Assembly (NCBI GenBank): GCA_009773155.1
Contig: WOVA01000004.1
Location: 38,902-102,901, forward strand
From: Elusimicrobiota bacterium
Lineage (GTDB): Bacteria; Elusimicrobiota; Elusimicrobia; Elusimicrobiales; UBA9959
Direction: 5' to 3'
Length of the DNA: 64,000 nucleotides
The position numbers and the translations under genes were made by a program. The notes beneath the pieces were generated by a model, which was not told the origin of the DNA, ran no database searches, and saw only the letters and a list, made by a program, of their open reading frames with translations. The first letter of the stretch is position 1, and every line of letters starts with the position of its first letter. Below are positions 40,913 through 49,396 of the stretch, in pieces.

Positions 40913-41702
40913 AATAATACTTGGCGGCCACCGCTATCCTGAGCCCCGACATGTCATAGCCGAACGGGCGCTGGCTCCCGGTCAGCGCCTGCGACGCGGG
41001 GATGATTGTGATATACTCGCCGTAGGCATCCTTGTCCATTATAAGCTTTGACTTCCCGAGGGAGGAAGTGCTGCCGCGGAAATCCTCGACTTTCCCGGCG
41101 AAGAGATATTTCAGGTTCAGCCCCAGCGAGAAATTCTCCCCGACGAAATACTCTCCACCCAGCGCGGCCTGGGGAATGAACTTGGTTTTTTCGGAAACAA
41201 ACCACTCGCCGCCTGAAGAATAGTTGATACTGCCTCTAGTATCCATTACGTGGTAATTCACGCCGAGACCGCCGAACCAGGCCAGTTTTTCCGTTCTCCG
41301 CGCGGCGTAAAGGAGGAAAGGGACATTCCACGCCGTCCCTTCCCACTTCATCGTCCAACTGGCGGCCGGAAAAAGCTTATCGGTGTAGGCCATCGCGTAC
41401 TTCACGCCCGCCGGCACACCGAACCCAAGCGAAGCGCCTATGGACCAGTCATCCTTAAGTGGATGCTCATAGAACACCTTAAGCTCCGGGCTCAGGACCC
41501 CCTGCTCGATCTTCCCGCTGAAGCCGTCGCCAAAAGCCTTGGCTTGACGCGCCAGATTATCCATGTCCTTTTTAAAGTCGCCGGCGTCCATCTCCCAGTA
41601 ATTTACATCCGCCCCGATACCGAAACCCGCCGCCACTGGCTGACGATCGGCGGCGACGAGCAGACCGGCGGCCAGCACCGCGAAACATAATCGCTTTTTC
41701 AT
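40899..41702 (-). CDS. Predicted outer-membrane beta-barrel protein
   Basis: The start at 41702 (MKKRLCFAVLAAGLLVAADR) gives a signal peptide; the longer track ORF reaches into the promoter. 267 residues. Amphipathic strands such as FGIGADVNYWEMDAGD, DWSIGASLGFGVPAGV, NVPFLLYAARRTEKLAWFGGLGVNYHV and FSLGLNLKYLFAGKV end in LRIAVAAKYYF, a typical barrel end with aromatic residue. The last three residues and stop lie in a dispersed repeat, so the original C-terminus may have been replaced. It has its own strong promoter and is divergent from an XRE regulator, which may control it. Confidence 0.7.
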   Translation of the reverse strand: MKKRLCFAVLAAGLLVAADRQPVAAGFGIGADVNYWEMDAGDFKKDMDNLARQAKAFGDGFSGKIEQGVLSPELKVFYEHPLKDDWSIGASLGFGVPAGVKYAMAYTDKLFPAASWTMKWEGTAWNVPFLLYAARRTEKLAWFGGLGVNYHVMDTRGSINYSSGGEWFVSEKTKFIPQAALGGEYFVGENFSLGLNLKYLFAGKVEDFRGSTSSLGKSKLIMDKDAYGEYITIIPASQALTGSQRPFGYDMSGLRIAVAAKYYFGGR

Positions 41703-41760
41703 TTGTATCCTCCACCAAAGGCTGAGTTGATGGCTGACGTGGAAGAGAAGGCCTACGGTA

Positions 41761-41789
41761 TTTATACCACCTATAAGCGGTATTGTCAA
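41761..41789 (-). promoter_or_regulatory. Strong sigma-70-type promoter of the barrel gene
   Basis: On the minus strand TTGACA (41784-41789), a 17-base spacer and TATAAA (41761-41766), a near-consensus promoter. GGTATTTATACC just after it is a short inverted repeat that could be an operator for the divergently encoded XRE protein. Confidence 0.8.
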
Positions 41790-41841
41790 CACCTTTTATA
41801 AATTGTTGTGACTGGCGGCGTTTTTGGGTAGATTTTAGACT

Positions 41842-42186
41842 ATGAGAAACAGCATCAGGGGCGAGATCAGCGCGAAGATACGGCGGCTGCGGACCGCGAG
41901 AGGGCTCACGATTGAGGAGACCGCGCACGCGGCCGGGCTGCATCCCAGCTATCTGGGCGAGGCGGAGCGCGGCAGGAAGAATTTTTCGCTTTCCACGCTG
42001 GAGAATATAGCGCGGGCGCTGGGGGTGCCGCTGGCGGAGCTTTTCGCCGTGAAAGCGGCGGAACGCACGCCCGGCGGGAAACCGGACGCGCGGCTGGTTT
42101 CGCTGCTCCGCGAGGCCGGGCCGGAAGAAGTCGACTTCCTGGTCAGGACGGCCGGATTCATCCTTAAAAAGAAGAAAAAGCCGTGA
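41842..42186 (+). CDS. XRE-family helix-turn-helix regulator
   Basis: 114 residues. An N-terminal Cro/C1-type HTH (IRRLRTARGLTIEETAHAAGLHPSYLGEAERGRKNFSLSTLENIARALGVPLAELF) followed by a short tail ending in a Lys run (FILKKKKKP). It is divergent from the barrel gene with 139 bases between, in the usual position for an autoregulated repressor. A 43-base piece of its HTH coding region recurs at 42817-42859 beside a pseudogene. The Shine-Dalgarno is poor (GATTTTAGACTATG). Confidence 0.85.
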   Translation: MRNSIRGEISAKIRRLRTARGLTIEETAHAAGLHPSYLGEAERGRKNFSLSTLENIARALGVPLAELFAVKAAERTPGGKPDARLVSLLREAGPEEVDFLVRTAGFILKKKKKP

Positions 42187-42266
42187 TCTCCTGTCGCCCA
42201 GTTGGTGAGACGCGACACCTTGGTCGGATAATTTGCATTTGTGTTGCAGATTATCTAACCCGTTAG

Positions 42267-42755
42267 CCGCCTTTTTACCTGAAATTCAGGAAACGCCTCA
42301 TACACGCGCCTAAGATTTATTTTGCGGACACCGGCACGTTGACAACCCTGCTTGGGTTTCAGGAAGCCGGGCAATTGTCGGACGGGCCGCAATCGGGTTA
42401 TTTATTTGAAAATCTTGTGGCCGGGGAATTGTTCAGGATGTTCGCTAATTCCGGTGAGAGGCCGGCGGTTTACTATTGGCGCACCGTCGCTAACGATGAA
42501 GTGGATTTTATTATTGAACATGGCGGAAAATTTCACGCATTGGAATGTAAGTTTACGGCCACCCCCTCGCCTTCGCACACCAGGGGACTTGAGGCTTTTT
42601 CCAAAGAAATACCCCCGTCAAAACAGGGGGTTAAAGCGATAATTTACCCCTGCGCCGATTCTCTGGCCGAATCATTGAGTTCCGACCGGATACGAATTCT
42701 TACGCTGGGGCAGCTTGCCGGCTCAAAAACTATACGCGCGTTCCTCAAATATTGA
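42267..42755 (+). pseudogene. C-terminal fragment of a second AAA_14/DUF4143 ATPase
   Basis: The open frame begins after a TAG at 42264 and reads PPFYLKFRKRLIHAPKIYFA, then DTGTLTTLLGF, without a start in the right place. It matches the DUF4143 C-terminal part of the full gene at 34979 (PKIYFADTG against PKFYFFDTG; EVDFIIEHGG...LECK against EVDFIIEKPDG...VEVK). The whole AAA domain is missing. The ORF track shows only 138 residues from a non-family start. It looks like a decayed acquired gene. Confidence 0.82.
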
Positions 42756-42816
42756 TCCCGCGCGGGTGTCGTCTTCACCGGCGCGGTTGATTTGTGCCGC
42801 ATTTGTAACTCAAGTG

Positions 42817-42859
42817 GCGAGAGGGCTCACGATAGGGGAGGCCGCGCATGCGGCAGGGC
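42817..42859. repeat. 43-base partial copy of the XRE coding sequence
   Basis: GCGAGAGGGCTCACGATAGG...GGCAGGGC matches 41896-41938 inside the XRE gene at 38 of 43 positions by eye, in the same orientation. It overlaps the 3' end of the histidine-kinase gene, so that gene's last codons derive from this copy. Confidence 0.8.
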
Positions 42860-44356
42860 GACCGTGAACCGGCAGCCCGACGGCCGCAGGTTCTCCGCTT
42901 TTATGGACCCGCCGTGGGCTTCGGCGGCCAGCCGGCAGAAGGCGAGCCCCAGGCCTTTCCCCTTCCGCCCGCCGCCGGCCGCCGGCGCCGACTGGAAATA
43001 CTTGTCGAACACCTTCTTCAGATGTTCCGGCGGGATGCCGGGACCCCCGTCCGAAACGGAGAACCGGGCTCCGCCGCCGGGCAGGCCGGCGGCGGCTATC
43101 GTCACCTTCGTCCCCTTCGGGGCGTAACGCAGCGCGTTGGCCGCCAGGTTCTCCAGGATGCGGCGGAGGACGGCGGGGTCCGCGCTGACCGGCTTCAGGC
43201 CGGGCGGGACGGAGACGGTTATCTCCCGGCCTTCCAGCCTGGCGGAATGGGCCATGGCGGCCGCGGTCTTTCTTACAAGCGCGGCCGGGGAGACCTTCCG
43301 GCGGTTCAGGCGCATCCGGCCCTGCTCCATCCGGCTTATGTCCAGGATGTCGGAGATCATCTTCTTCATTTCGGCCGCCGCCTCGGCCACGACGGCCAGA
43401 TAGTCCCTGTTGGCGCAGCCGGGCAGATGGGCGGGGCATTCGGCGGCCATCTCGGTCCCGGCCATGATGGAAGTGAGGGGATTGTTGAGGTCGTGGACCA
43501 TGGAGTGGGTCAGGAACTCCCGCATCTCCTCCAGGCGCCGCTGGTCGGTGATATTCCTGAAGGTTATTACGGCCCCGATGCGCGCCCCGTCCCTGATCAT
43601 AGGCCTGGCCGAATAGGAAACGGGGAAAGAAGCGCCGTCCCGGCGCCAGAGCACTTCGTCTTCCACCCGCGAGACCTTGCCTTTACTGATAGCGGCGCTC
43701 ATGGGACAGCGCGCCGCGGGATACCTGGAACCGTCGGGATGTTTGCAATGTATGGCGGGATGAAGCGGTTCCCCTTTAAGCTCTTCCAGCCGCCAGCCTA
43801 GCATTTTCTCCGCGGCGTCGTTCATGAAAGTCACCCGCCCGGCCAGGTCCACGCCGATAATGCCGTCTCCCGAAGAGAGAAGTATCAGCCGCGCCTGCGC
43901 GGTCATCTCCCGGTCATGGGCGGCCAGCGCGGAACTCATCCGTTTCTGTTCCGTTATGTCCCTGGCTATCCCCTCCACGGCGATGACCCGGCCCCGTTCT
44001 TTTACGGGGATCTCCAGTACCTCCAGCGTCCGGACGGAGCCGTTCCTGTGATAGATCTCGACCTCGTAAGAAGGCTGGCGGACGCCTTTTATGCTTAAAG
44101 CGGTGCGCCGGCGCACTTCCCGCGCCGCCGGGCCGGGCACCAGGTACCGGTCGAAATCCCTCAGGAATTCAGCGGCGCTGTAGCCGAGTATATTGCGCAC
44201 CGAGGGACTGACGTACTGGAAGACGCCGTCGGCGCCGTGGCAGTAGAAGAAATACTCCCGGCGCAGGCCCTCGACCATGCGGCGGAACCGGCTCTCCGGA
44301 GAAAGGGCCGAACAGTTCCCGGCTCTCTTCCGTATCGTCATCCACATTTTCATCAT
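42827..44356 (-). CDS. Two-PAS sensor histidine kinase
   Basis: 509 residues, no TM segment. PAS 1 (YFFYCHGADGVFQYVSPSVRNILGYS), PAS 2 (ILLSSGDGIIGVDLAGRVTFMN ... CKHPDGSRYPAARCP with extra cysteines that could bind a cofactor), HisKA with the phospho-accepting histidine in THSMVHDLNNPLTSIM, and an ATPase domain (NLAANALRYAPKGTK; DGGPGIPPEHLKKVFDKYF; GKGLGLAFCRLAAE). The C-terminus (LPHARPPLS) is encoded by the XRE-derived repeat. It begins 16 bases after the MoaD-like gene, so it may be co-transcribed with AOR. Its partner regulator is not in view. Confidence 0.88.
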   Translation of the reverse strand: MMKMWMTIRKRAGNCSALSPESRFRRMVEGLRREYFFYCHGADGVFQYVSPSVRNILGYSAAEFLRDFDRYLVPGPAAREVRRRTALSIKGVRQPSYEVEIYHRNGSVRTLEVLEIPVKERGRVIAVEGIARDITEQKRMSSALAAHDREMTAQARLILLSSGDGIIGVDLAGRVTFMNDAAEKMLGWRLEELKGEPLHPAIHCKHPDGSRYPAARCPMSAAISKGKVSRVEDEVLWRRDGASFPVSYSARPMIRDGARIGAVITFRNITDQRRLEEMREFLTHSMVHDLNNPLTSIMAGTEMAAECPAHLPGCANRDYLAVVAEAAAEMKKMISDILDISRMEQGRMRLNRRKVSPAALVRKTAAAMAHSARLEGREITVSVPPGLKPVSADPAVLRRILENLAANALRYAPKGTKVTIAAAGLPGGGARFSVSDGGPGIPPEHLKKVFDKYFQSAPAAGGGRKGKGLGLAFCRLAAEAHGGSIKAENLRPSGCRFTVALPHARPPLS

Positions 44357-44372
44357 AGTCCCCGGAGCGGGC

Positions 44373-44600
44373 TCAGCCGCCGGAATAAATATGGGAAATC
44401 ACCACCCGGTCGCCCTCTGCCAGAGCGTCGCCCGGCGCCGCCGCCCGGCCGTTGCGCGTGATTATGACGGGCCGCTTCCGGTCCACGCCCACGAAGGCCG
44501 GGAGCTCCCCGGCCGCCAGCGGCCCGGGGAACTCCACGACTTTTTCGCTGAAGCCCGCCTCGTAGATCAGCGGACCGATCAGCTTCACGGTCACCTTCAT
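44373..44600 (-). CDS. MoaD/ThiS-type sulfur-carrier protein coupled to AOR
   Basis: 75 residues ending SGG, with the C-terminal Gly-Gly needed for thiocarboxylation. MKVTVKLIGPLIYEAGFSEK, VDRKRPVIITRNGRAA and EGDRVVISHIYSGG are typical of the beta-grasp fold. The start at 44600 overlaps the AOR stop (TGATG), and the track's long ORF on this strand is a different frame. Position beside AOR suggests supply of sulfur for the tungsten cofactor dithiolene or an AOR-linked role, as many archaeal and bacterial AOR genes have such a neighbour. No moaE is visible in the window. Confidence 0.85.
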   Translation of the reverse strand: MKVTVKLIGPLIYEAGFSEKVVEFPGPLAAGELPAFVGVDRKRPVIITRNGRAAAPGDALAEGDRVVISHIYSGG

Positions 44601-46438
44601 CAGTTCAGCTTGGCCGTCTTGGAGACCTCGGCGGCCTCGGCCTCGAGGCCCAGCTTCTTGAGCGTCTCCAGGGTCGGGATGCCGCGCCGGTCGTAGCCGC
44701 GCTGGTCGTAATAATATTGCAGCAGCGAGTCGTACTTGTCGTACTCCAGCACCACGCCCTTCTGCGGGCCGTCGGTGTCGGCGTTGGCCTTGTCGAACCA
44801 GACGGCCGGCGGATAGTCGTCCTTGCGGGTCGCGTCCGGGAACTCGCGCAGGTAATGCAGCTTTATCATGGCGTAGCCGCGGTCGGCCGCGGTCCAGAAG
44901 TCGTCGAGCGTCCAGTCCAGGCCGGTGACGGCGTTGAAGAACTTCGGATAGTTCTCCAGCTCGTAGCCCACCTCCACCCAGGGGAAGCGGCAGGCGACCA
45001 GCATCTCGAAGAGGCCGCCGCGTATGCGCTGCAGCTCTATCACCTTGGCCGCCTTCTCGGGGCCGTAGGACTCGCGTTTGCTGTGCTTGAGCTCGAAGGT
45101 GATGATCCAGGCCTCGCGGTGATGGCCGCCTATGGCCGCCACGCCGAAGGCCAGCGCCTGGCCGGGGATGGACTTGCAGTTGTAAGCCGCCATCTCCAGG
45201 CCTTTGACCTGCATGGCGTAGTCGGCCGAGTTCTTGCCGAAGACCTTCGCCGCCTTCAGGGCGCCGTCGGCCAGCAGATTGCCGGTCTCGCCCTTCCTGG
45301 ACGCGATGTCCCACAGCAGCGTCTTGCCCCTGTCGGCGTCGCCGAACCTGAAGTCGCCCTTCGCCGCGCCGCGCTCTATCGCGTCGGCGTAGAAACCCAG
45401 CACCGCGCCGGCCGAGATGGTGTCGAGGCCGTAATCGTCGCAGAGGTAATTAAGGGAGCCGACCTTCTTGAGGTCGAACACGTTGACGTTCGGGCCCAGC
45501 ATGCCGATGTTCTCGTAGTCCAGCTCGCTCTCCCGGCCCTCGTCGTCGTGTATCGTGATGCCGCAGCGCATGGTGCAGCTGGGGCAGCCGTAGGTCTTGA
45601 CGCGGGCCGCGTCCAGCCGCTCGCCGTCCACCTTCCAGGCCTCCGGGTGGGAGGTCTCGCGCATGTTCCGCACGGGCAGGCCGTTGACCTCGTTGCACCA
45701 GGCCAGCACGGCCGTGGTGCTCTGCCTGGACCAGCCGCTTTTCTGGTCCAGGTCATGCGCTTTTTTCAGGCCCTCCACGCCGAGCTTCTTCATCAGCTCC
45801 GGGTCGGCCTGCGGTATCGGCTTGGTGCCTTTGACCACTATGGCTTTGAGCAGCTTGGAGCCCATCACGGCGCCTATGCCGGGGCGGCCGCCGGCGCGGC
45901 CCTCGAGGCTGCGTATCACGGCGAACAAAACCTTGTTCTCGCCGGCCTGGCCGATATTCAGGACGCCGGCGTTCCTGCCGTGCTTCTTGTAGACCCACTC
46001 GTTGGAGAAATAGGTGCCCTTGCCCCACATCCCGGCGGCGTCGAGGAATTCCACCTTGTCGTCCTCGATGTTCAGGTAGGTCGGTTTGTCGGCCGCGCCT
46101 TCGATTATCATGGCGTCGTAGCCGGCTTTGCGCAGCTGGCTGGAGACGTGCGAGCCCAGGTTGCCGTCGCCGTAGAAGCCGGTCAGCGGCGACTTGGCGG
46201 CCACCACCACCTTGCCGGTATTGGGGGCCGGTATGCCGGCGATCGGACCCAGCGCCACGACCAGCTTGTTCTCCGGGCCCAGCGGGTCTATCCCGGGCTT
46301 GAGCTCGTCAAAAAGTATCTTGGAGGCGAAACCGCGCCCGCCCACCCACTTGCGCGCGAATTCTTCCGTGAACGATTCCTTCTTAAAAGTTTTGTCGGTG
46401 AGGTCGACCCTCAGGATATGGCCGGTCCAGCCTTTCAT
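44600..46438 (-). CDS. aor: Tungsten-containing aldehyde:ferredoxin oxidoreductase
   Basis: 612 residues, the usual AOR size. It oxidises aldehydes to acids with ferredoxin, using a tungsten bis-pterin cofactor and a 4Fe-4S cluster. Visible features: N-terminal GWTGHILRVDLTDKTF, VGGRGFASKILFDEL, pterin-binding GNLGSHVSSQLRKAGYD and GRAGGRPGIGAVMGSK, cluster ligands in GCPSCTMRCG (CxxCxxxC) plus a later VACRFPW, and GLDTISAGAVLGFY. The start has GGAGG before the ATG. It runs into the MoaD-like gene with a 1-base overlap. Together with TupABC and the Moco genes it makes a consistent tungsten module. The aldehyde substrate is not predictable. Confidence 0.95.
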   Translation of the reverse strand: MKGWTGHILRVDLTDKTFKKESFTEEFARKWVGGRGFASKILFDELKPGIDPLGPENKLVVALGPIAGIPAPNTGKVVVAAKSPLTGFYGDGNLGSHVSSQLRKAGYDAMIIEGAADKPTYLNIEDDKVEFLDAAGMWGKGTYFSNEWVYKKHGRNAGVLNIGQAGENKVLFAVIRSLEGRAGGRPGIGAVMGSKLLKAIVVKGTKPIPQADPELMKKLGVEGLKKAHDLDQKSGWSRQSTTAVLAWCNEVNGLPVRNMRETSHPEAWKVDGERLDAARVKTYGCPSCTMRCGITIHDDEGRESELDYENIGMLGPNVNVFDLKKVGSLNYLCDDYGLDTISAGAVLGFYADAIERGAAKGDFRFGDADRGKTLLWDIASRKGETGNLLADGALKAAKVFGKNSADYAMQVKGLEMAAYNCKSIPGQALAFGVAAIGGHHREAWIITFELKHSKRESYGPEKAAKVIELQRIRGGLFEMLVACRFPWVEVGYELENYPKFFNAVTGLDWTLDDFWTAADRGYAMIKLHYLREFPDATRKDDYPPAVWFDKANADTDGPQKGVVLEYDKYDSLLQYYYDQRGYDRRGIPTLETLKKLGLEAEAAEVSKTAKLN

Positions 46439-46599
46439 GTGCGCCTCCGTACGAGCGGGATGGTCTGCGGGGTAATTCTACCCTTTTTAATATTCATTGT
46501 GAACCCCGCCCGCCGGCGCCGGGAGGCTCCGCGCCTATCGCGGCCGGTTTCGAGAGGTCTTCGCCTGGATGGCGCAGGGTAGGAGTTGCGGGCGCGGGG

Positions 46600-47643
46600 T
46601 CAGGGAAGGAGCAAGGCACGCTCTCCCTCAAGAATGACGGGGTATTTCTGCTTCAATTCTTTTGCGCTTGCGGGATCGCCGAGCTTCATATACAAAGAAA
46701 AAAGAGTTTCCACGGGAATCCGGCCGGTTTTATCCGATTTCATTTCATGGATATTTCTTCCCGCAAAATTTTTAAAAACCGTTTCGGCTTCTGAAAGATA
46801 TTTCCTCTCCAGCGTCCATGAAATCAGCGTCACGTATATATCCCAGAGCTCCTCCAGGATTTCGTCGTCATATTTCGAAAACCTGAGTTTTTGCCCGCCG
46901 AACAGCTCATCGTATTTATCCGCCAACGCCGCATTCCGGTTTTTATCGGAAAAGCCCGGATCTTTCGCGGACTTTTCGCGTAATCCCGATATGTGCTCCG
47001 CCATGTCTTTTATTTTTCCCGCTATTTCCCGGTCGTAACCCATCAGGACCGATATCACATCTTCCCCGCCTAAAAATTTCAGCATGTCCCGGGTAACGGA
47101 AATCCTCCGGACTCTGCCTTTGTCAAGAGCGAGTCCGTCTATGAACTCGACGGCGGTATTTTCCGGGGCTTTATCGAATATTTCGCCGAGACTTATGTAT
47201 TTTTCCCGAAAAGAGTATCTCCGCTTTTCCGAATATTCGCAATCTCCCCAGCAGGTGAAAGTGTCGCAGATGGTGTCTTCGTCCGTTCCTCTGCAGCCGA
47301 GCCGATTGGATTTATTGCAGAGGCAATCGTAGTTTTTGTAATCCCTGTTTTCGGGATCGGTAAATTTACCGAGCCTGTCTCCCAGAATATCCATACTGCC
47401 CGGGGATAGGCATTCTTCGAGATCTTTTATGTTCATCGATGCCAGAGCGCCGTTCACGAAAAAAAGGCTTTTGTAAAAATTTACTTTGGTTTTCCGGGGG
47501 CAGTGTTCGGTTAAATCAGATAAGGTCAGGGCTTTTATCTGGTTTGCCGCGGGAGCGATGTCCGTTCCGATATCCTCTTTGGAGCTGCCGGGATTTGCCC
47601 AAAAGAGCATAAAACAGACCGATAAAAGTACGTTGCCTTTCAT
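46600..47643 (-). CDS. Secreted Cys-containing protein of unknown function
   Basis: The start at 47643 (MKGNVLLSVCFMLFWANPGS) gives a signal peptide. 347 residues. The middle has a cysteine cluster (YDCLCNKSNRLGCRGTDEDTICDTFTCWGDC) of the disulfide-rich kind. The rest is helical with charged stretches (AEHISGLREKSAKDPGFSDK, ELWDIYVTLISWTLERKYLSEAE). I do not recognise the family. The base composition is lower in GC than the AOR side, suggesting acquired DNA. It lies alone, 160 bases after AOR and not in an operon. The C-terminal PASAKELKQKYPVILEGERA looks like a TPR-like helix pair. Confidence 0.6.
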   Translation of the reverse strand: MKGNVLLSVCFMLFWANPGSSKEDIGTDIAPAANQIKALTLSDLTEHCPRKTKVNFYKSLFFVNGALASMNIKDLEECLSPGSMDILGDRLGKFTDPENRDYKNYDCLCNKSNRLGCRGTDEDTICDTFTCWGDCEYSEKRRYSFREKYISLGEIFDKAPENTAVEFIDGLALDKGRVRRISVTRDMLKFLGGEDVISVLMGYDREIAGKIKDMAEHISGLREKSAKDPGFSDKNRNAALADKYDELFGGQKLRFSKYDDEILEELWDIYVTLISWTLERKYLSEAETVFKNFAGRNIHEMKSDKTGRIPVETLFSLYMKLGDPASAKELKQKYPVILEGERALLLP

Positions 47644-47735
47644 GGGACCCTCCGGACCGGGTGATTGTTGTTTATTTTCGCATTTGTGGCGCGGGAAAGT
47701 CAAACAAAGCAAAGACCGTTAACAACGGGGACTCT

Positions 47736-48155
47736 TCATAAAGGGCCTGCTCCTGGTGCGCGGCCTGGCCGGGGGAGCCGGGCCGGCGGCCGCGCGGCGT
47801 AGACCGCGGCGGTAAACACGCCGGCCAGCACGGTAGGGATGATTATGGCCAAGGGGTGGATATCGGGGTAGATGAACCGCTCAAGCTGGCGGACGATGAA
47901 AGAGCCCGCGTAAGGCGCGCCGCCGGGGTCTCCTTCGCGCAGATAATTCTCCAGGGTGGTCAGCGGGCACGGCCTGCGGACGGCGGCCAGGGCGGCCGTA
48001 AAAACGATGCCGAGCAGATGCGCCAGCCGGAATAAACGCAGTTCGAACAGCTCTCTCCTGAAAAAAGCCGCCGCCGTAAGGAGCACGCCGGCCGCCATGA
48101 AAAGTATCCAGGCCAGGTGCGCCGCCATGACCAGCGGAATAAACGCTTCGCGCAT
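47736..48155 (-). CDS. DUF2784 family membrane protein
   Basis: The start at 48155 (MREAFIPLVMAAHLAWILFM) is chosen over the track's longer ORF, which reads into the sigma-54-like gene. 139 residues with three or four TM segments (PLVMAAHLAWILFMAAGVLL, LLGIVFTAALAAV, AIIIPTVLAGVFTAAVY). CPLTTLENYLRE and FIYPDIHPLA match the DUF2784 family. Its function is unknown. It follows the sigma-54-like gene by 40 bases on the same strand. The C-terminal tail is Pro/Arg-rich. Confidence 0.8.
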   Translation of the reverse strand: MREAFIPLVMAAHLAWILFMAAGVLLTAAAFFRRELFELRLFRLAHLLGIVFTAALAAVRRPCPLTTLENYLREGDPGGAPYAGSFIVRQLERFIYPDIHPLAIIIPTVLAGVFTAAVYAARPPARLPRPGRAPGAGPL

Positions 48156-48195
48156 ATCGGATCCCTTGTCCTGAGAAAGACTTAATCCGCCGTGG

Positions 48196-49275
48196 CTATT
48201 TTGCCGCCGCGGAATGAAGAACGGCCCGGGAGCGGGCTCGCGGCGGCGCGGCAGCCGCCAGGCGCCGGTATTCGTTGACGGCCCGCCGCGAGACGCCGCG
48301 GCCCAGCCGGGCCGACAGGGCCAGGCGCAACGGACCGTCGCCGGCCGCGGGGTCCTCCTCCAGCAGCCGCGCCACATGACGGACGGAGACCGCCCGCCCG
48401 TTGGGCAGGAAGAACTTCAGCGGGAACTCCCGCCCGTCGTCGAGCATGAGGCTCCTCGCGAACGCGGCCCTGCTCACTGTGCTGGGGGCGACGCCCAGTT
48501 CCCTGGCGGCGGCCGAGGCCGTGAACGGGACGAGCGAAAGTTCGTCCCCCCCGGTCAGGAAGAACCGGCGCTGTGCCCTTATAACCGTTCCCGCGAGGCG
48601 GCGCACCGTGTCCCGGCGCATGTTTATCAGTTCCATTACGCCGAGCAGCCGGCGCAGCCGCGCGCGCTGCCCCGCGGTCAGTGAGGCGGCCTGGAACCGC
48701 CGCAGCCCCGCGCGGTCTATCCGGTAGCTGCCCCTGGCGTATTGCGGCAGAAACCAGAGAAGCCCCGGGCCGCCGCGCCCCCTCTCGACTTTCGCCAGGC
48801 AGGTGAACCTTACGGACGGCGCCCCCGCGGGCCCGTGCCCGGCGCGCCCCTCCTGCATCGCGAGAGCCAGGACGAAGCTCCTGATCTGCAGGACTTCCCG
48901 GCCGTCCAGCCCGGTCGCCGCGGCTGTATCTTCCGAGGAAAAGGCGATGTCGCCGTGGAGGAAATATTTCTCGAAATTCTCCCGGCCGATCCCGCGTATC
49001 AGTTCCATCTCGCGGGCGTGCGCGTCCCAGCCGATATCGGCCGCGAGGCCGGCGGAGAGGCCGTCCGGTTCCCACGGCGCGTAAAAGCGGCCGCGGGACG
49101 CCGGGCCGCGTTTAACGAAAGGCCTTATCAGCGCGAAAACGGGGTCCGATTCGAGGCGGTAAATAAGCCGGGCGAGGTCGGGCTCGTCCATCGACAGGCA
49201 CTGAACGGCCCGCATCCGCATGGCGGCGGCGGCCCGCTGCTTTTGCGCCGGCCCGGTTCTGTGAACCTGTTGCAT
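48196..49275 (-). CDS. Short divergent sigma-54 (RpoN)-like protein
   Basis: 359 residues against about 430-500 for RpoN. Region I is recognisable but altered (RMRAVQCLSMDEPDLARLIYRLESDP) and glutamine-poor. The core-binding and HTH region reads INMRRDTVRRLAGTVIRAQRRFFLTGGDELSLVPFTASAAARELGVAPSTVSRAAFARS, clearly like RpoN. The RpoN box appears as SRRAVNEYRR in place of ARRTVAKYRE. The acidic region II is very short. It follows Pal and the two DUF4398-like genes on the same strand. A housekeeping rpoN elsewhere seems likely, making this a paralogue. Whether it recognises the standard -24/-12 is uncertain, but such a promoter lies upstream of the operon. Confidence 0.8.
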   Translation of the reverse strand: MQQVHRTGPAQKQRAAAAMRMRAVQCLSMDEPDLARLIYRLESDPVFALIRPFVKRGPASRGRFYAPWEPDGLSAGLAADIGWDAHAREMELIRGIGRENFEKYFLHGDIAFSSEDTAAATGLDGREVLQIRSFVLALAMQEGRAGHGPAGAPSVRFTCLAKVERGRGGPGLLWFLPQYARGSYRIDRAGLRRFQAASLTAGQRARLRRLLGVMELINMRRDTVRRLAGTVIRAQRRFFLTGGDELSLVPFTASAAARELGVAPSTVSRAAFARSLMLDDGREFPLKFFLPNGRAVSVRHVARLLEEDPAAGDGPLRLALSARLGRGVSRRAVNEYRRLAAAAPPRARSRAVLHSAAAK

Positions 49276-49362
49276 ACCCTACATTCTATGATTTTCCCCT
49301 GGGGTCTTTGCCGAGGGGCTCGGTCCGCCGGCCCGCAGGCCCACGCAGATCCCATATATAAA

Positions 49363-49394
49363 GGCTCCGGCCGCGGTGGAAAGGCCGCGGGGCC
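49363..49394 (-). terminator. Possible hairpin between pal and the sigma-54-like gene
   Basis: GGCTCC-GG-CCGCGG ... CCGCGG-GGCC can pair with a small bulge; on the minus strand it is followed by TTTATATAT. It could end the pal transcript or reduce read-through. Confidence 0.4.
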
Positions 49395-49396
49395 CG

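Noticed and set aside
42352-42642. 96-residue ORF inside the DUF4143 fragment
   Set aside because: Other frame of the pseudogene, which matches the family in its own frame.
44717-46582. 621-residue plus-strand ORF over AOR
   Set aside because: Shadow of AOR; no family features.
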